A stretch of DNA of 64,000 bases from Variovorax sp. V213. Lineage in GTDB: Bacteria; Pseudomonadota; Gammaproteobacteria; Burkholderiales; Burkholderiaceae_C. Positions 24,436 through 33,388 of this stretch are shown here, piece by piece; positions within the stretch are counted from its first letter, which is position 1; each line of letters begins with the position of its first letter. The DNA lies in contig NZ_AP028665.1 of assembly GCF_041154455.1 (NCBI RefSeq), positions 992,001-1,056,000 of the forward strand. The letters run 5' to 3'. The notes below the pieces were generated by a model that was given only the letters and a program-made list of their open reading frames with translations, searched no databases and was not told the origin of the DNA. Both the position numbers and the translations under genes were made by a program.

Positions 24436-25977
24436 TTAGCTGCGTGGCCCCAGGAAAAGCCGGTAGGAAGGAGCGGACGTGAGCTCCTCATGCGGATAGC
24501 CCACTCTCTCCAGAACACGGTGGAAATCGTCCTCGTCTGGGCTGGGCGCCTGCAGGCCAACCAACACCCGGCCATAGTCGGCGCCTTGGTTGCGGTAGTG
24601 GAACATCGTGATGTTCCAGTTGGGCGGCAATGACGAGAGAAATTGCATCAACGCACCCGGACGCTCCGGAAAGACGAACTGCAGCACACGCTCGCCTGCA
24701 GCGAGCGGCGAGCGCCCGCCCACCATGTGCCGCATGTGCTCCTTGGCCAGTTCATCGTGCGTCAGATCTTGGGCGGAGAAGCGAGCGTGCGTCAGGACTT
24801 CCGCAACGCGTTGCGTTTCCCCTGCGGAGTGGATCGTCAGCCCGACCAGCACCGAGGCATTCTCGGCGTCGCATACACGGTACTTGAGTTCCGTGATGCT
24901 GCGGGCGGGGCCGGACAGGTTGTCGATGGTCTTGCACAGGCGCAACAAGCTTCCAGGTGATTCGGGAAGCGTGACCGCGAGCAGGCCCTCCCGCTCTTCA
25001 CCGATCTCCGCCCGTTCCGCAACGAACCGGAGCCTGTCGAAGTTCATATTGGCGCCGCTGAGAATGGCTACATACGTCTCTCCGCGCGTCTTTCGCTGCT
25101 TGACGTACTGCTTCACGGCGGCCACTGCAAGCGCTCCAGACGGTTCCACGATGCTGCGAGTGTCGGTGAATACATCCTTGATCGCCGCGCACATGGAATC
25201 CGTATCCACCGTCACATAGCCGTCCACGAGGCTGCTGGCGATGCGGAACGTCTCCGCGCCCACCTGCTTCACGGCCGTTCCATCCGAGAACAAGCCCACG
25301 TCGCCCAGTGTGATGCGTTCGCGAGCTAGAGCCGACCGCGCCATGGCATCCGAGTCGATGGTCTGCACTCCGATCACCTGAACCTCCGGGCGGACCGCCT
25401 TGACGTACGCAGCGACGCCAGCGATCAACCCGCCGCCGCCGACAGGCACGAACACGGCTTGCAGCGGCCCTTGATGCTGCCTCAGGATCTCCATGCCTAC
25501 CGTGCCTTGCCCGGCGATCACATCGGGGTCGTCGAACGGATGCACAAACGTCAACCCGTCTGCCTCCTGTAGTTCCAGGGCATGAGCGTAGGCCTCGGAG
25601 TAGCTCTCCCCGTGCAGCACCACGGTGCCCCCCAGTCCCTTGACCGCCTCGATCTTGACTCGTGGCGCGGTAACAGGCATGACGATGACTGCAGTCGCGC
25701 CCAAGCGCCGCGCCGCAAGTGCGACACCCTGAGCATGGTTACCCGCAGAAGCACAGATCACCCCGCGACGCAGCTCCTCGGGCGACAACTGTGCGATCTT
25801 GTTGTAAGCGCCGCGGAGCTTGAAGCTGAACACGGCCTGCTGGTCTTCGCGCTTCAAGAGAACCTGATTGCCGAGCCGACCCGACAACTCTCTGGCGGGC
25901 TGCAACGGGGTCTCCACGGCCACGTCGTACACACGGGCCCTGAGTATCCTCTTCAGGTATTCGTCGAGATCAAGCAT
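24436..25977 (-). CDS. ilvA: threonine ammonia-lyase, biosynthetic type
   Basis: PLP enzyme of 513 residues that deaminates threonine to 2-oxobutanoate. The Schiff-base lysine is K53 in FSFKLRGAYNK; ASAGNHAQGVALAA and VPVGGGGLIAG bind PLP. Two C-terminal ACT-like domains follow (from about residue 335 and 430: EGLLAVTLPESPGSLLRLCK; VLQFVFPERPGALMQFLSSL), which in IlvA give isoleucine feedback control. It lies 84 bases downstream of a racemase-like gene and a MocR gene on the same strand, unusual for a housekeeping ilvA. A second, housekeeping copy probably exists elsewhere; this one could serve a catabolic role. Confidence 0.93.
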   Translation of the reverse strand: MLDLDEYLKRILRARVYDVAVETPLQPARELSGRLGNQVLLKREDQQAVFSFKLRGAYNKIAQLSPEELRRGVICASAGNHAQGVALAARRLGATAVIVMPVTAPRVKIEAVKGLGGTVVLHGESYSEAYAHALELQEADGLTFVHPFDDPDVIAGQGTVGMEILRQHQGPLQAVFVPVGGGGLIAGVAAYVKAVRPEVQVIGVQTIDSDAMARSALARERITLGDVGLFSDGTAVKQVGAETFRIASSLVDGYVTVDTDSMCAAIKDVFTDTRSIVEPSGALAVAAVKQYVKQRKTRGETYVAILSGANMNFDRLRFVAERAEIGEEREGLLAVTLPESPGSLLRLCKTIDNLSGPARSITELKYRVCDAENASVLVGLTIHSAGETQRVAEVLTHARFSAQDLTHDELAKEHMRHMVGGRSPLAAGERVLQFVFPERPGALMQFLSSLPPNWNITMFHYRNQGADYGRVLVGLQAPSPDEDDFHRVLERVGYPHEELTSAPSYRLFLGPRS

Positions 25978-26061
25978 AAGGTGACGGCGTTCTCACGGAC
26001 GAAGTTGCGGCGGCGAAGCATGTCGCAGGAGGCGGGAACTCCGTCGGAGGACCTGCCACGG

Positions 26062-26823
26062 CTAGTCCGCGTAGAGGCGCCCGAGCGAGCTCTGGAACTT
26101 CTTGATGCCGGCAAGCTTCTGCATGTGCCATGCCAACGCATGATTGCTTGAAGTGGCGGGCTTGCCCGTGAGGCGCTCGATGATCGGAATGGCACTGAAG
26201 CTCGGTAACGTGGTGCATGAAATGAAGACACCATCGACGTCCGGCGTCAATCCACCGCCCGCATGGACGGCGGCTTCGACCACGCTGTTCGTGGAGATGG
26301 CGCCCACCTTCAGGTCATCGGGCTCTTCGAACGAGACCACGGAGTCCACGTCCAGCCCGCGGGCGCGCAGTCCGTCGACGATCTTCCGGTTCACCGTGCT
26401 CTCGTAGGGGGTGACGAGCTTGATCTTCTTCATGCCCAGCGACCTGCATGCCGCAATGCAAGCAGTAACCGGTTCGGTCACCTGCACGCCTGGATGTGCT
26501 TGGCGGATGATGCTTGCCACCCGCTCCTCTCCCAGGAGCATCGTGGCAGACGTGCAGCCGTATCCCACCACGTGCGGCTTGAACTCGGCAGGGATCAAGG
26601 CCGCCGTCGGCTGCAGCAGGTCCGACATGGCTTCCAAGGTCGCGGCGGAGATCTCGAAGTCGTTGAAGATGCGACTGTGGTACAGCGAGACGGGCTGCGA
26701 GGTTGGAAGGCTCGATCGCACCTCGCCCTCGATGGTGCGGTCCGTGCGTAGCACGATCAGCGCCAGGCGGCGTGCCTCCGTGTCATCTTGAGCAAGTTCG
26801 TAGCCAATTCGAGTCTGAAGCAT
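26062..26823 (-). CDS. Asp/Glu racemase superfamily protein (maleate isomerase/EutA-like)
   Basis: 253 residues of the maleate cis-trans isomerase/arylmalonate decarboxylase branch. Two cysteines sit in the usual places: VVGYGCTSATMLLG (about residue 95) and GVFISCTTLPSFSAI (about 210). TPYESTVNRKIVDGLRARGL and KPATSSNHALAWHM are typical of the group that contains EutA of ectoine utilisation. I start at ATG 26823 (MLQTRIGYELAQDD); the upstream extension is not fold-like. It lies between mocR and the ammonia-lyase on the same strand. The substrate is unknown. Confidence 0.88.
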   Translation of the reverse strand: MLQTRIGYELAQDDTEARRLALIVLRTDRTIEGEVRSSLPTSQPVSLYHSRIFNDFEISAATLEAMSDLLQPTAALIPAEFKPHVVGYGCTSATMLLGEERVASIIRQAHPGVQVTEPVTACIAACRSLGMKKIKLVTPYESTVNRKIVDGLRARGLDVDSVVSFEEPDDLKVGAISTNSVVEAAVHAGGGLTPDVDGVFISCTTLPSFSAIPIIERLTGKPATSSNHALAWHMQKLAGIKKFQSSLGRLYAD

Positions 26824-26906
26824 GAGCGGTTCCCTTCGTGATCCGAGAAGCGTAAGCATCGAAGGTCTCCTGCTGCATGCCACTTCGCGCCGGTTCCTCA
26901 GACCAG

Positions 26907-28499
26907 TTAAGTAGCAGTCGACGCGCCTTGGCCCCAGACCACTTCGAGTCGGTCGATGGCCGCCTTCATCTGAGCCTCGTTGCTCGAAGCGAAGCCAAAC
27001 TGGAACCCACACTGCGGTTCCACATGGACGAAGTACTGAGACAGGGGCGGACAGACGATATTCGCATTGCGAGCACGGCGTGAGAGGGCCACGTCGTCCA
27101 TCGGGCGCTTCGCGACCGCCGCGAGGTTCAGTCCAGCCGGATCCGAGATGACCGACAGCATCAGTCCCATCTTCTGGGAGATCAGCTCGCACAGCAGCGA
27201 GTGGCGTGCTGCGTAGATCTCTCGCAACCGGCGGATGTGCGAGTAAAAAGCGCCCCGTTCGATGAACTGGAGCATGGCAGCCTGGATCACGCCCGGAGGA
27301 CAGCCGTCCGACCAGGTTCTGATACTCAGGAAAACATCAACGAGTTCTTCCGGGACGACGAGGTAACCCAGCCTCAAGGACGGGAACATGATCTTGTTGA
27401 ACGTTCCAGCGTAGATCACCCGGCTGTACTCGTCAGACCCCTGCAGGGAAGGCAAAGGCTTGCCGTCATACCGAAATTCGCTGCTGTAGTCGTCTTCGAA
27501 GATGAAGCAGGATGTCCGGTGCGCCCACTCCAGCAGTGCCCGGCGGCGCGCCAGGCTCATGGTTCTACCCATCGGATACTGGTGCGACGGGGTGGTGTAG
27601 AGCAGCTTGGCGCCGCCGTTGTCGTCCGGCACCATGACACCTTCTTCATCTAACGGGACCCCCCTCAGATTCAATCCTGCCGACAGCATGGCATTCCTGG
27701 CGCCAAGGAAGCCCGGATCCTCAATCAACACCCGGTCACCCGGCTGCATCAGCACGCGCAAGGTGAGATCGAACGCGTGCTGAGCACCAGAGACAATGAT
27801 GATCTGGTCCGCCGTGCAACGTACCCCACGTGCACTCGCCAGGTAGCCGGCAAGTGCCTCCCGAAGCGGCCTGTAGCCGGCCGGGTCGCGAGTTTCCAGC
27901 ATGGCCGCCGTCGCGTGCTTCCAGGACTTTGCACAGAAGTCGCTCCAGGAGTGATAGGGGAACTGATCAATTGCCGGCATCCCTGGTGCGAAAGGCGTAG
28001 CCACCGACAGGCTCTGCAAATCCATCAAACTGGTGCTGCGCGAGACATGCTTTGGCAAGGTGTCCAGCAAGGCAACCTGCTGCTGAATGGCCACGGCGCC
28101 CGGCACCTGGCTGCGTTTGAGCGAGCTTGGCGCGGGCGCGGCACTCCCGGTCAACAAGTCGGCTGATCGCTCGCGCACTCTCGAGCCAGAGCCGACGCGG
28201 GTCTCGACGAATCCCTCCGCGCTGAGCCTGGCGATGACACTGAGCGCAGTGGCCCTGCCGATGTCGAGCGTTCGGGCGAGCTCGCGCGTGGACGGCAGGA
28301 GGTCACCTGATCTCAGGCCGCCGGTGACGATCAGGTGTTCAATCCCGGTGGCAACCTGGTCCACCACGGTCACCGGGCTTTGCCGGTTGATCACCAGGAA
28401 CTCAAGCAGGCGTGCCCTGGATACCCGCGCTCGCCGTCGCCGGGGCTTGGGCTGTGCACCGAAGTGGTTCGATTCATCCATTGGAAGTGGCCCGTCCAT
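26907..28499 (-). CDS. MocR-type regulator (GntR HTH plus class I aminotransferase domain)
   Basis: About 530 residues. The N-terminal winged helix reads VATGIEHLIVTGGLRSGDLL, PSTRELARTLDIGRATALSV; the aminotransferase-like domain has IIVSGAQHAFDLTLRVLMQPG, FEDDYSSEFRYDGKPLPSLQ and the PLP lysine in AGTFNKIMFPSLRLGYLVVP. The usual Ser before that Lys is Asn. MocR proteins bind PLP or amino-acid-PLP adducts and control nearby amino acid genes. I use ATG 28499; ATG 28481 and 28571 are alternatives. It is divergent from the amidase gene with candidate sites between. Confidence 0.92.
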   Translation of the reverse strand: MDGPLPMDESNHFGAQPKPRRRRARVSRARLLEFLVINRQSPVTVVDQVATGIEHLIVTGGLRSGDLLPSTRELARTLDIGRATALSVIARLSAEGFVETRVGSGSRVRERSADLLTGSAAPAPSSLKRSQVPGAVAIQQQVALLDTLPKHVSRSTSLMDLQSLSVATPFAPGMPAIDQFPYHSWSDFCAKSWKHATAAMLETRDPAGYRPLREALAGYLASARGVRCTADQIIIVSGAQHAFDLTLRVLMQPGDRVLIEDPGFLGARNAMLSAGLNLRGVPLDEEGVMVPDDNGGAKLLYTTPSHQYPMGRTMSLARRRALLEWAHRTSCFIFEDDYSSEFRYDGKPLPSLQGSDEYSRVIYAGTFNKIMFPSLRLGYLVVPEELVDVFLSIRTWSDGCPPGVIQAAMLQFIERGAFYSHIRRLREIYAARHSLLCELISQKMGLMLSVISDPAGLNLAAVAKRPMDDVALSRRARNANIVCPPLSQYFVHVEPQCGFQFGFASSNEAQMKAAIDRLEVVWGQGASTAT

Positions 28500-28579
28500 C
28501 GCGCTGTTCACCGTCAAGAATGCGCCAAGAAGCCTCGGCATGGAGCCGAGTATGGCCCGCTGAAGATGCATTCGGGCGG

Positions 28580-28610
28580 GCCACTTATATGACAGACGAC
28601 GTTAAGTGGC
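28580..28610. promoter_or_regulatory. inverted AAGTGGC sites between mocR and the amidase gene
   Basis: GCCACTTA at 28580-28587 and TAAGTGGC at 28603-28610 form perfect 8-base inverted arms with a 15-base spacer. The right arm context GTTAAGTGGCTCGATGC closely matches GTAAAGTGGCCTGATGC upstream of the flavoprotein gene at 30298. One more AAGTGGC lies at 28486, inside the start of mocR. Likely MocR-binding sites; inferred from position and recurrence. Confidence 0.55.
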
Positions 28611-28658
28611 TCGATGCGGACGGATTCCGTACGAGCCCAGCCGAAGCAAGGAGAAATG

Positions 28659-30140
28659 ATGAGTGAAACCGCCTCCGTGAGGCCTGCCTTGACCGACCTG
28701 ACGGCTTCCGAACTCGCAGATGGCCTGCGGCGCCGGTCGTTCTCTTGCCGCGAGCTGATGCAGGCCACGGTCGATCGCATTGGTGCGCTCAACCCCACCT
28801 TCAACACTATCGTCAACATGGCTCCGGTCGAGAAGCTATTGGCTGAAGCCGATGCTGCTGACGCCGACCTGGCCAGCGGCAAGGTGCGGGGCTGGCTGCA
28901 TGGCATCCCCATGGCCGTTAAGGATTTCGCAGACGTCGTTGGCTTCCCCACCACGAAAGGTTGCGAGCTGCTGGCCGGCAATATGCCCACGAGCGACTCC
29001 ATCCTGACTGCACGCATGAAGGCCGCAGGCTGCATCGTGATCGGCAAGACGACGACGCCTGAGTTCGGGCTGGGCTCGCATACGTTCAGCACTCTGTGGG
29101 GTGTGACCCGCAATGCATGGGATCCGGCAGTGAGCGCCGGCGGCAGCAGCGGAGGGGCGGCCGTTTCCCTGGCGCAGCGCATGCTCCCGGTCGCGGACGG
29201 GTCAGACGGAATGGGTTCACTGCGGAACCCGGCAGGCTGGAACCACGTCTTCGGCATGCGCCCATCGCAAGGAAGAGTACCCCAGGCTGGAATGTCGGAC
29301 GTGTGGATCGACCTGCTCTCGAACGAGGGTCCCATGGGCCGTAGCATCCGCGACGTGGGGCGGCTCTTGGCCACACAAAGCGGTTTCGATCCGCGCTCGC
29401 CGCTTTCCATGCAGATGCCTTTGGGCTGGAAGGAACACGAGGCCGTCGATCCGGGGATTCTCAGCGGCATGCGCATAGGCTGGCTGGGCGACCTTGGCGG
29501 CCACCTCGCGATGGAAACCGGGGTGCTGGACGCCTGTCGCGAAGCGCTTCGTCACCTCGAAGCGGCGGGCGCCGTGGTCGAGGAGGTGCCATTGGGGTTC
29601 GATCCCAAGCAGCTGTGGGAATGCTGGCTGACTTGGCGCCGCGCAGGCGCGGGGCCACGTGTCGGGGCGCTCATGCAACTGCCAGGTGCCAAGGAGAAGA
29701 TCAAGCCGGAGGCTCAGTGGGAGTACGAGTGCTCGCGCGGCATGAGCTTTACCGATTTCCGTCAGGCAAGCCAGGTTCGCACGAATTACTACCAGCACAT
29801 GCGCACCATGCTGAATCAGTGGGACCTGCTCGTGCTGCCTTCCGCGCAGTGTTGGCCGTTCAACGCGCAGGAGCGCTGGCCCAAACAGATCGCGGGACGC
29901 GAGATGGACACCTACCACCGCTGGATGGAGGTCGCAATCTATGCCACCCTTGGCGGCTTGCCTGCCTTGGTGGTACCCGCCGGCTTCCATCCGAACGGCC
30001 GTTGGCCCATGGGCATCCAGCTGATCGGCCCGTACGGCGGCGACGCCAAGGTACTGCGTGCAGGAGCGGCATACGAGCAGATCCGCGCCGATTTTATTGC
30101 GCGGCGACCTGCCGAAGTGAAATTCCCGAATGAAGCTTAA
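28659..30140 (+). CDS. amidase (amidase signature family)
   Basis: Hydrolyses an amide bond, releasing ammonia or an amine from a carboxamide. 493 residues from ATG 28659, chosen because AAGGAG is five bases upstream; the ATG three bases earlier is too close. The Ser-cisSer-Lys triad is K88 (GIPMAVKDFADV), S163 (SAGGSSGG) and S187 (GSDGMGSLRNPA). The C-terminus GLPALVVPAGFHPNGRWPMG is typical. No signal peptide, so cytoplasmic. First gene of the rightward cluster divergent from mocR. A 110-base relic of a close homologue lies at 36132-36241. Confidence 0.93.
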   Translation: MSETASVRPALTDLTASELADGLRRRSFSCRELMQATVDRIGALNPTFNTIVNMAPVEKLLAEADAADADLASGKVRGWLHGIPMAVKDFADVVGFPTTKGCELLAGNMPTSDSILTARMKAAGCIVIGKTTTPEFGLGSHTFSTLWGVTRNAWDPAVSAGGSSGGAAVSLAQRMLPVADGSDGMGSLRNPAGWNHVFGMRPSQGRVPQAGMSDVWIDLLSNEGPMGRSIRDVGRLLATQSGFDPRSPLSMQMPLGWKEHEAVDPGILSGMRIGWLGDLGGHLAMETGVLDACREALRHLEAAGAVVEEVPLGFDPKQLWECWLTWRRAGAGPRVGALMQLPGAKEKIKPEAQWEYECSRGMSFTDFRQASQVRTNYYQHMRTMLNQWDLLVLPSAQCWPFNAQERWPKQIAGREMDTYHRWMEVAIYATLGGLPALVVPAGFHPNGRWPMGIQLIGPYGGDAKVLRAGAAYEQIRADFIARRPAEVKFPNEA

Positions 30141-30166
30141 GCGGTCGCGCAGCTTGGTGGCGCAAG

Positions 30167-30206
30167 AAAAAGTGGCCTGCAGCGAAGCCGTAAAGTGGCC
30201 TGATGC
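30167..30206. promoter_or_regulatory. direct repeat of the AAGTGGCCT site before the flavoprotein gene
   Basis: AAGTGGCCT occurs at 30170-30178 and 30193-30201, a 23-base spacing that puts both on one helix face. The second copy extends to GTAAAGTGGCCTGATGC, matching the site at 28601-28617. It lies about 95 bases before the ATG of the gene at 30298, in the gap after the amidase, so it may drive a separate transcript. Confidence 0.5.
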
Positions 30207-30297
30207 TGGAATTCAGGTCCGTCAAGAATGGCGTGGTACGGGAGCATCTTTCGCCGCCGTTCAGGGCATCTAAGGCCCGCAATACGAAGGAAAACAC

Positions 30298-30993
30298 ATG
30301 AGTGACAAGTACAAAGCGACAGACCGCACGACGCTAACCCGTCGCCCTCACCGGGGGATCTACGACAAGGATGCTATTCGGGCAATTCTTGACGAAGGGT
30401 TCATGTGCAATGTGGCCTACGTCCACGAAGGGGCGCCCCGCGTGTTGCCGACTGGCTATGGCCGGATGGGCGACTACATCTACATTCACGGCTCCAACCA
30501 GAGCACGATGCTCAGCGCGGCGCTGAGTGGGGAGGTGTGCGTCCTCGTCACTCATGTGGATGGCCTGGTTTTGGCACGTTCGCTCTACAACCACTCTGTT
30601 AACTACCGTTCCGTGGTGGTGTTGGGGCGTCCAGAAGAAGTGACCGATCCGCAGGAGAAACTCGCCTCCTTCGAGGCCTACGCGCGCCACGTCCTGAAAG
30701 GCCGTTTTGCCGATGTGAGGCCTCCGAACTCCAAGGAGTTGAACAGCACGACGGTGATGCGCATTCCCATTGTCGAGGCAGTTGCAAAGATGCGGGCGGG
30801 TCCGCCAACGGATTTCGAGTTCGATCTGGACCGCGATTGCTGGGCCGGCGAACTGCTGATCAAGCAGGTCTTCGCGGGTGCCACCCGCGACCCCCAAGGT
30901 CGGCAGGACGTCCCGGTGCCGCGGTACATCGAGGAGTACGAGAAGCTGCCCAGCGTTGAACGGCAAGAGGTCGACAACACTCCGGACGCATGA
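30298..30993 (+). CDS. pyridoxamine-5'-phosphate-oxidase-like FMN-binding protein, copy 2
   Basis: 231 residues, preceded by AAGGA six bases before the ATG. The split-barrel pattern GFMCNVAYVHEGAPRVLPTG, YIYIHGSNQSTMLSAALSGE, VLVTHVDGLVLARSLYNHSV and NYRSVVVLGRPEEV aligns with the protein at 14992-15660, as does the end DCWAGELLIKQVFAGA. Having one copy in each of two amino-acid-type clusters suggests a shared chemical step or detoxification. Reaction unknown. Confidence 0.9.
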   Translation: MSDKYKATDRTTLTRRPHRGIYDKDAIRAILDEGFMCNVAYVHEGAPRVLPTGYGRMGDYIYIHGSNQSTMLSAALSGEVCVLVTHVDGLVLARSLYNHSVNYRSVVVLGRPEEVTDPQEKLASFEAYARHVLKGRFADVRPPNSKELNSTTVMRIPIVEAVAKMRAGPPTDFEFDLDRDCWAGELLIKQVFAGATRDPQGRQDVPVPRYIEEYEKLPSVERQEVDNTPDA

Positions 30994-31073
30994 CGTTCCG
31001 ATAGCACACTCCGCCCGGCCGAGCGGCAGCGCGCCACTGCCGCCGTGGGCTCGACTTGATACAAGGAGTCCAC

Positions 31074-32687
31074 ATGAGCGGCAAAGGAATGGTGAGCTGC
31101 CCGCAGCCTGAAGCGGCGGAGTCGGGCGTTGAAATTCTGCGGGCAGGCGGGAGCGCGGTCGACGCGGCAGTCGCCTGCGCCCTTGTGCAAACGGTGGTGG
31201 ATCCGCTGATGTGCAGCATCGGCGGCTTCGGCACGGCCGCCGTACACCGCCCAGAAGCCGGCATTCACGAGTATGTGGACTTCCACGCTCCCGCGCCGCT
31301 TGGCGCTCGAGCAGAGATGTGGGAGCACTTGCTGGAGGGTGAGACGCGCGACGGTTTTGGCTTCAGCATCAAGGGCCGCTTGAACGACATCGGCTACCAA
31401 GCCATCGCCGTTCCAGGAACGCTCTGCGGACTAGAGCGCCTGCACACACGGCATGGCCGCCTTCCGTGGCGAGAAGTGGTCGCACCTGCCATTGCATGGG
31501 CCCGGGACGGGTTCATGGTACGGCCGGCGATGTATGCGTTCTGGATCGACGAGCCGCTCGCTGGTCGAGTAAGCAACAGAGAGCGGCTCCTGTACTCGGC
31601 CTCCGGTCGGGAACTTTTCTGCCGGCCGGACGGCACTCCCAAGACCATCGGCACACCGCTGCGAAACCCGGACTACGCGAACACGCTGGAGACGATCGCG
31701 CGTGATGGAGCAGTGTCCTTCTACCGCGGTGAACTCGCCCATCGTATGGTGGAGGACCTGGCTGCCCACGGCGGCCTGCTGTCTTTGCAAGATCTCGCGA
31801 CCTACGCACCACGCGAGAACGCTCCACTGGTAGGAAGCTACAGGGACCGACGCATCACCACCAACCAGCCTCCTGGTGGCGGCGCGATGCTGCTCCAGAT
31901 GCTCAACATCTTGGAGCAGTTCGACCTGAGGGCGCTCGGGCACAACACGCCGGAATACATCCGCATCGTATGTGAGGCGATGAAGCGCGCCACCATCGAC
32001 AAGGACCGGCATCTCGGTGACCCGGCATTTCTAGAGGTGCCGCTGGATCGCCTGCTCTCCAAGGCTTACGCGGCGCAGGCTGCTGCCGCTATCAATGCCG
32101 GCGAGAAGGCCGACGTGCCCCGTCTTAACTTGGGCGCCCCTGTTCCAAAGGACACGACGCACCTTTCCGTGGTGGATGGAGACCGCAATTGTGTTGCCAT
32201 CACGCATTCGCTCGCGATGCCGTCCGGTGTGATGACGCCCGGCCTTGGCTTCATGTACAACGGCTGCATGGGCGTGTTCGACCCGCGACCAGGCAGAACG
32301 GGCAGCATCGCACCCGGAAAGGCAAGGTTCACTTCGGCCTGTCCCACCATCGTGTTCCGCGGAGACGAGCCCGAAATTGTGCTTGGCGCGCCGGGCGGAA
32401 CGCAGATCGCGATGGGCGTGCTGCAGGCAATCCTGAACGTTGCGGATCATGGGATGAGCATGCAAGAGGCCGTATCTGCTGCGCGCTTCTCGTCCACGAG
32501 CAACATCATCGATATTTCGAATCGCATTCCACGCTCCGTGTCCCGGCCGCTTGAGAGTCTGGGCTACGAAGTGGTTCGGAATCCGTTCGGGTACACGATT
32601 GCTTCTGTGCACGGGATCCGCATCAACGGCGAACGCCTCGAGGGCGGCGCCGACCCTGGCCGCGACGGCGTGGCTTACGAGGCTTGA
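31074..32687 (+). CDS. gamma-glutamyltransferase family protein
   Basis: Ntn-hydrolase that transfers or hydrolyses gamma-glutamyl (or related acyl) groups. 537 residues from ATG 31074, which has AAGGAG six bases upstream. GMVSCPQPEAAESGVEILRA and GGSAVDAAVA open the large subunit. Autocleavage is expected before T361 in KDTTHLSVVDGDRN, with the substrate loop SGVMTPGLGFMYNG following and GAPGGTQIAMGVLQAILN near the end. There is no signal peptide, unlike periplasmic GGT, so it should act in the cytoplasm. The position between flavoprotein and SnoaL genes is unusual. Confidence 0.92.
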   Translation: MSGKGMVSCPQPEAAESGVEILRAGGSAVDAAVACALVQTVVDPLMCSIGGFGTAAVHRPEAGIHEYVDFHAPAPLGARAEMWEHLLEGETRDGFGFSIKGRLNDIGYQAIAVPGTLCGLERLHTRHGRLPWREVVAPAIAWARDGFMVRPAMYAFWIDEPLAGRVSNRERLLYSASGRELFCRPDGTPKTIGTPLRNPDYANTLETIARDGAVSFYRGELAHRMVEDLAAHGGLLSLQDLATYAPRENAPLVGSYRDRRITTNQPPGGGAMLLQMLNILEQFDLRALGHNTPEYIRIVCEAMKRATIDKDRHLGDPAFLEVPLDRLLSKAYAAQAAAAINAGEKADVPRLNLGAPVPKDTTHLSVVDGDRNCVAITHSLAMPSGVMTPGLGFMYNGCMGVFDPRPGRTGSIAPGKARFTSACPTIVFRGDEPEIVLGAPGGTQIAMGVLQAILNVADHGMSMQEAVSAARFSSTSNIIDISNRIPRSVSRPLESLGYEVVRNPFGYTIASVHGIRINGERLEGGADPGRDGVAYEA

Positions 32688-32733
32688 TCGTCAGGCGTCC
32701 CGATTCCACATTTATTTATCGGAGAGATACCCC

Positions 32734-33144
32734 ATGACCGATTGGAAGAGCTATCAAGAAGGCAGTGCGGCCCTCGATGCGGAGACCGCACAGAATTGGC
32801 TGGATCAAGTGGTGGCGGCCGTCAGCACCTTGGATACTGATCTCATTCTGGATATCTTCACGGATGACGTTGTCGCCGACCTCGGCGCCGTTGTCCTGAC
32901 CGGGAAAGAGCAACTGCGCCCCTTCGTCCGTGAGCGGTACTCGAGATACACCCACTACGACCTTCGCAAGACTGTTCGCGCAGTCGCGGGCGACCTCGTC
33001 ATCTGTGACGCGCGATTGCGCTGGAAGTCGCCTGAACACTCAACGCTGCAGCACACTCGAGCCATCGAGATCCTTCAAGTCCGCGGTGGCCGAATTGCAC
33101 GCTGGGACAATGCGAGTTCGTCGTGGTCTGCCACTGAGGGTTGA
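32734..33144 (+). CDS. SnoaL-like / NTF2-fold protein, copy 2
   Basis: 136 residues, starting MTDWKSYQEGSAALDAETAQ with GGAGAG upstream of the ATG at 32734. Highly similar over its whole length to the protein at 11313-11723 (shared GKEQLRP, RAIEILQVR, IARWDNAS). Small isomerase/cyclase-like fold. Follows the GGT-family gene by 46 bases and is likely co-transcribed. Function unknown. Confidence 0.9.
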   Translation: MTDWKSYQEGSAALDAETAQNWLDQVVAAVSTLDTDLILDIFTDDVVADLGAVVLTGKEQLRPFVRERYSRYTHYDLRKTVRAVAGDLVICDARLRWKSPEHSTLQHTRAIEILQVRGGRIARWDNASSSWSATEG

Positions 33145-33388
33145 GGGTGTTCGCCTGGCACCTGATGACCCAGTTATGTGACCTTGCGCACGCGTGCCCT
33201 CCTCTGACTTGCGGCTTGAGAAAGCCCGGACCTGCGTGTCTGCCTGGCGCATCGGCGCGGCACCTTTTGCCCCTCGATAAGTAGTTCATCCGGAAACCCG
33301 CAACCGGTCTTTCCATTTACGACAAAGTGGCACGCGGGACAGAAATCGATCCAATTAGATTGGGAACTTCACTACCCAGGAACCCACC

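Noticed and set aside
24436..28499. Ectoine utilisation (enuR-eutAB) locus
   Set aside because: The ammonia-lyase is a long IlvA type with ACT domains, and no EutD hydrolase, EutE deacetylase or ectoine transporter is present; the only ornithine cyclodeaminase is a distant relic.
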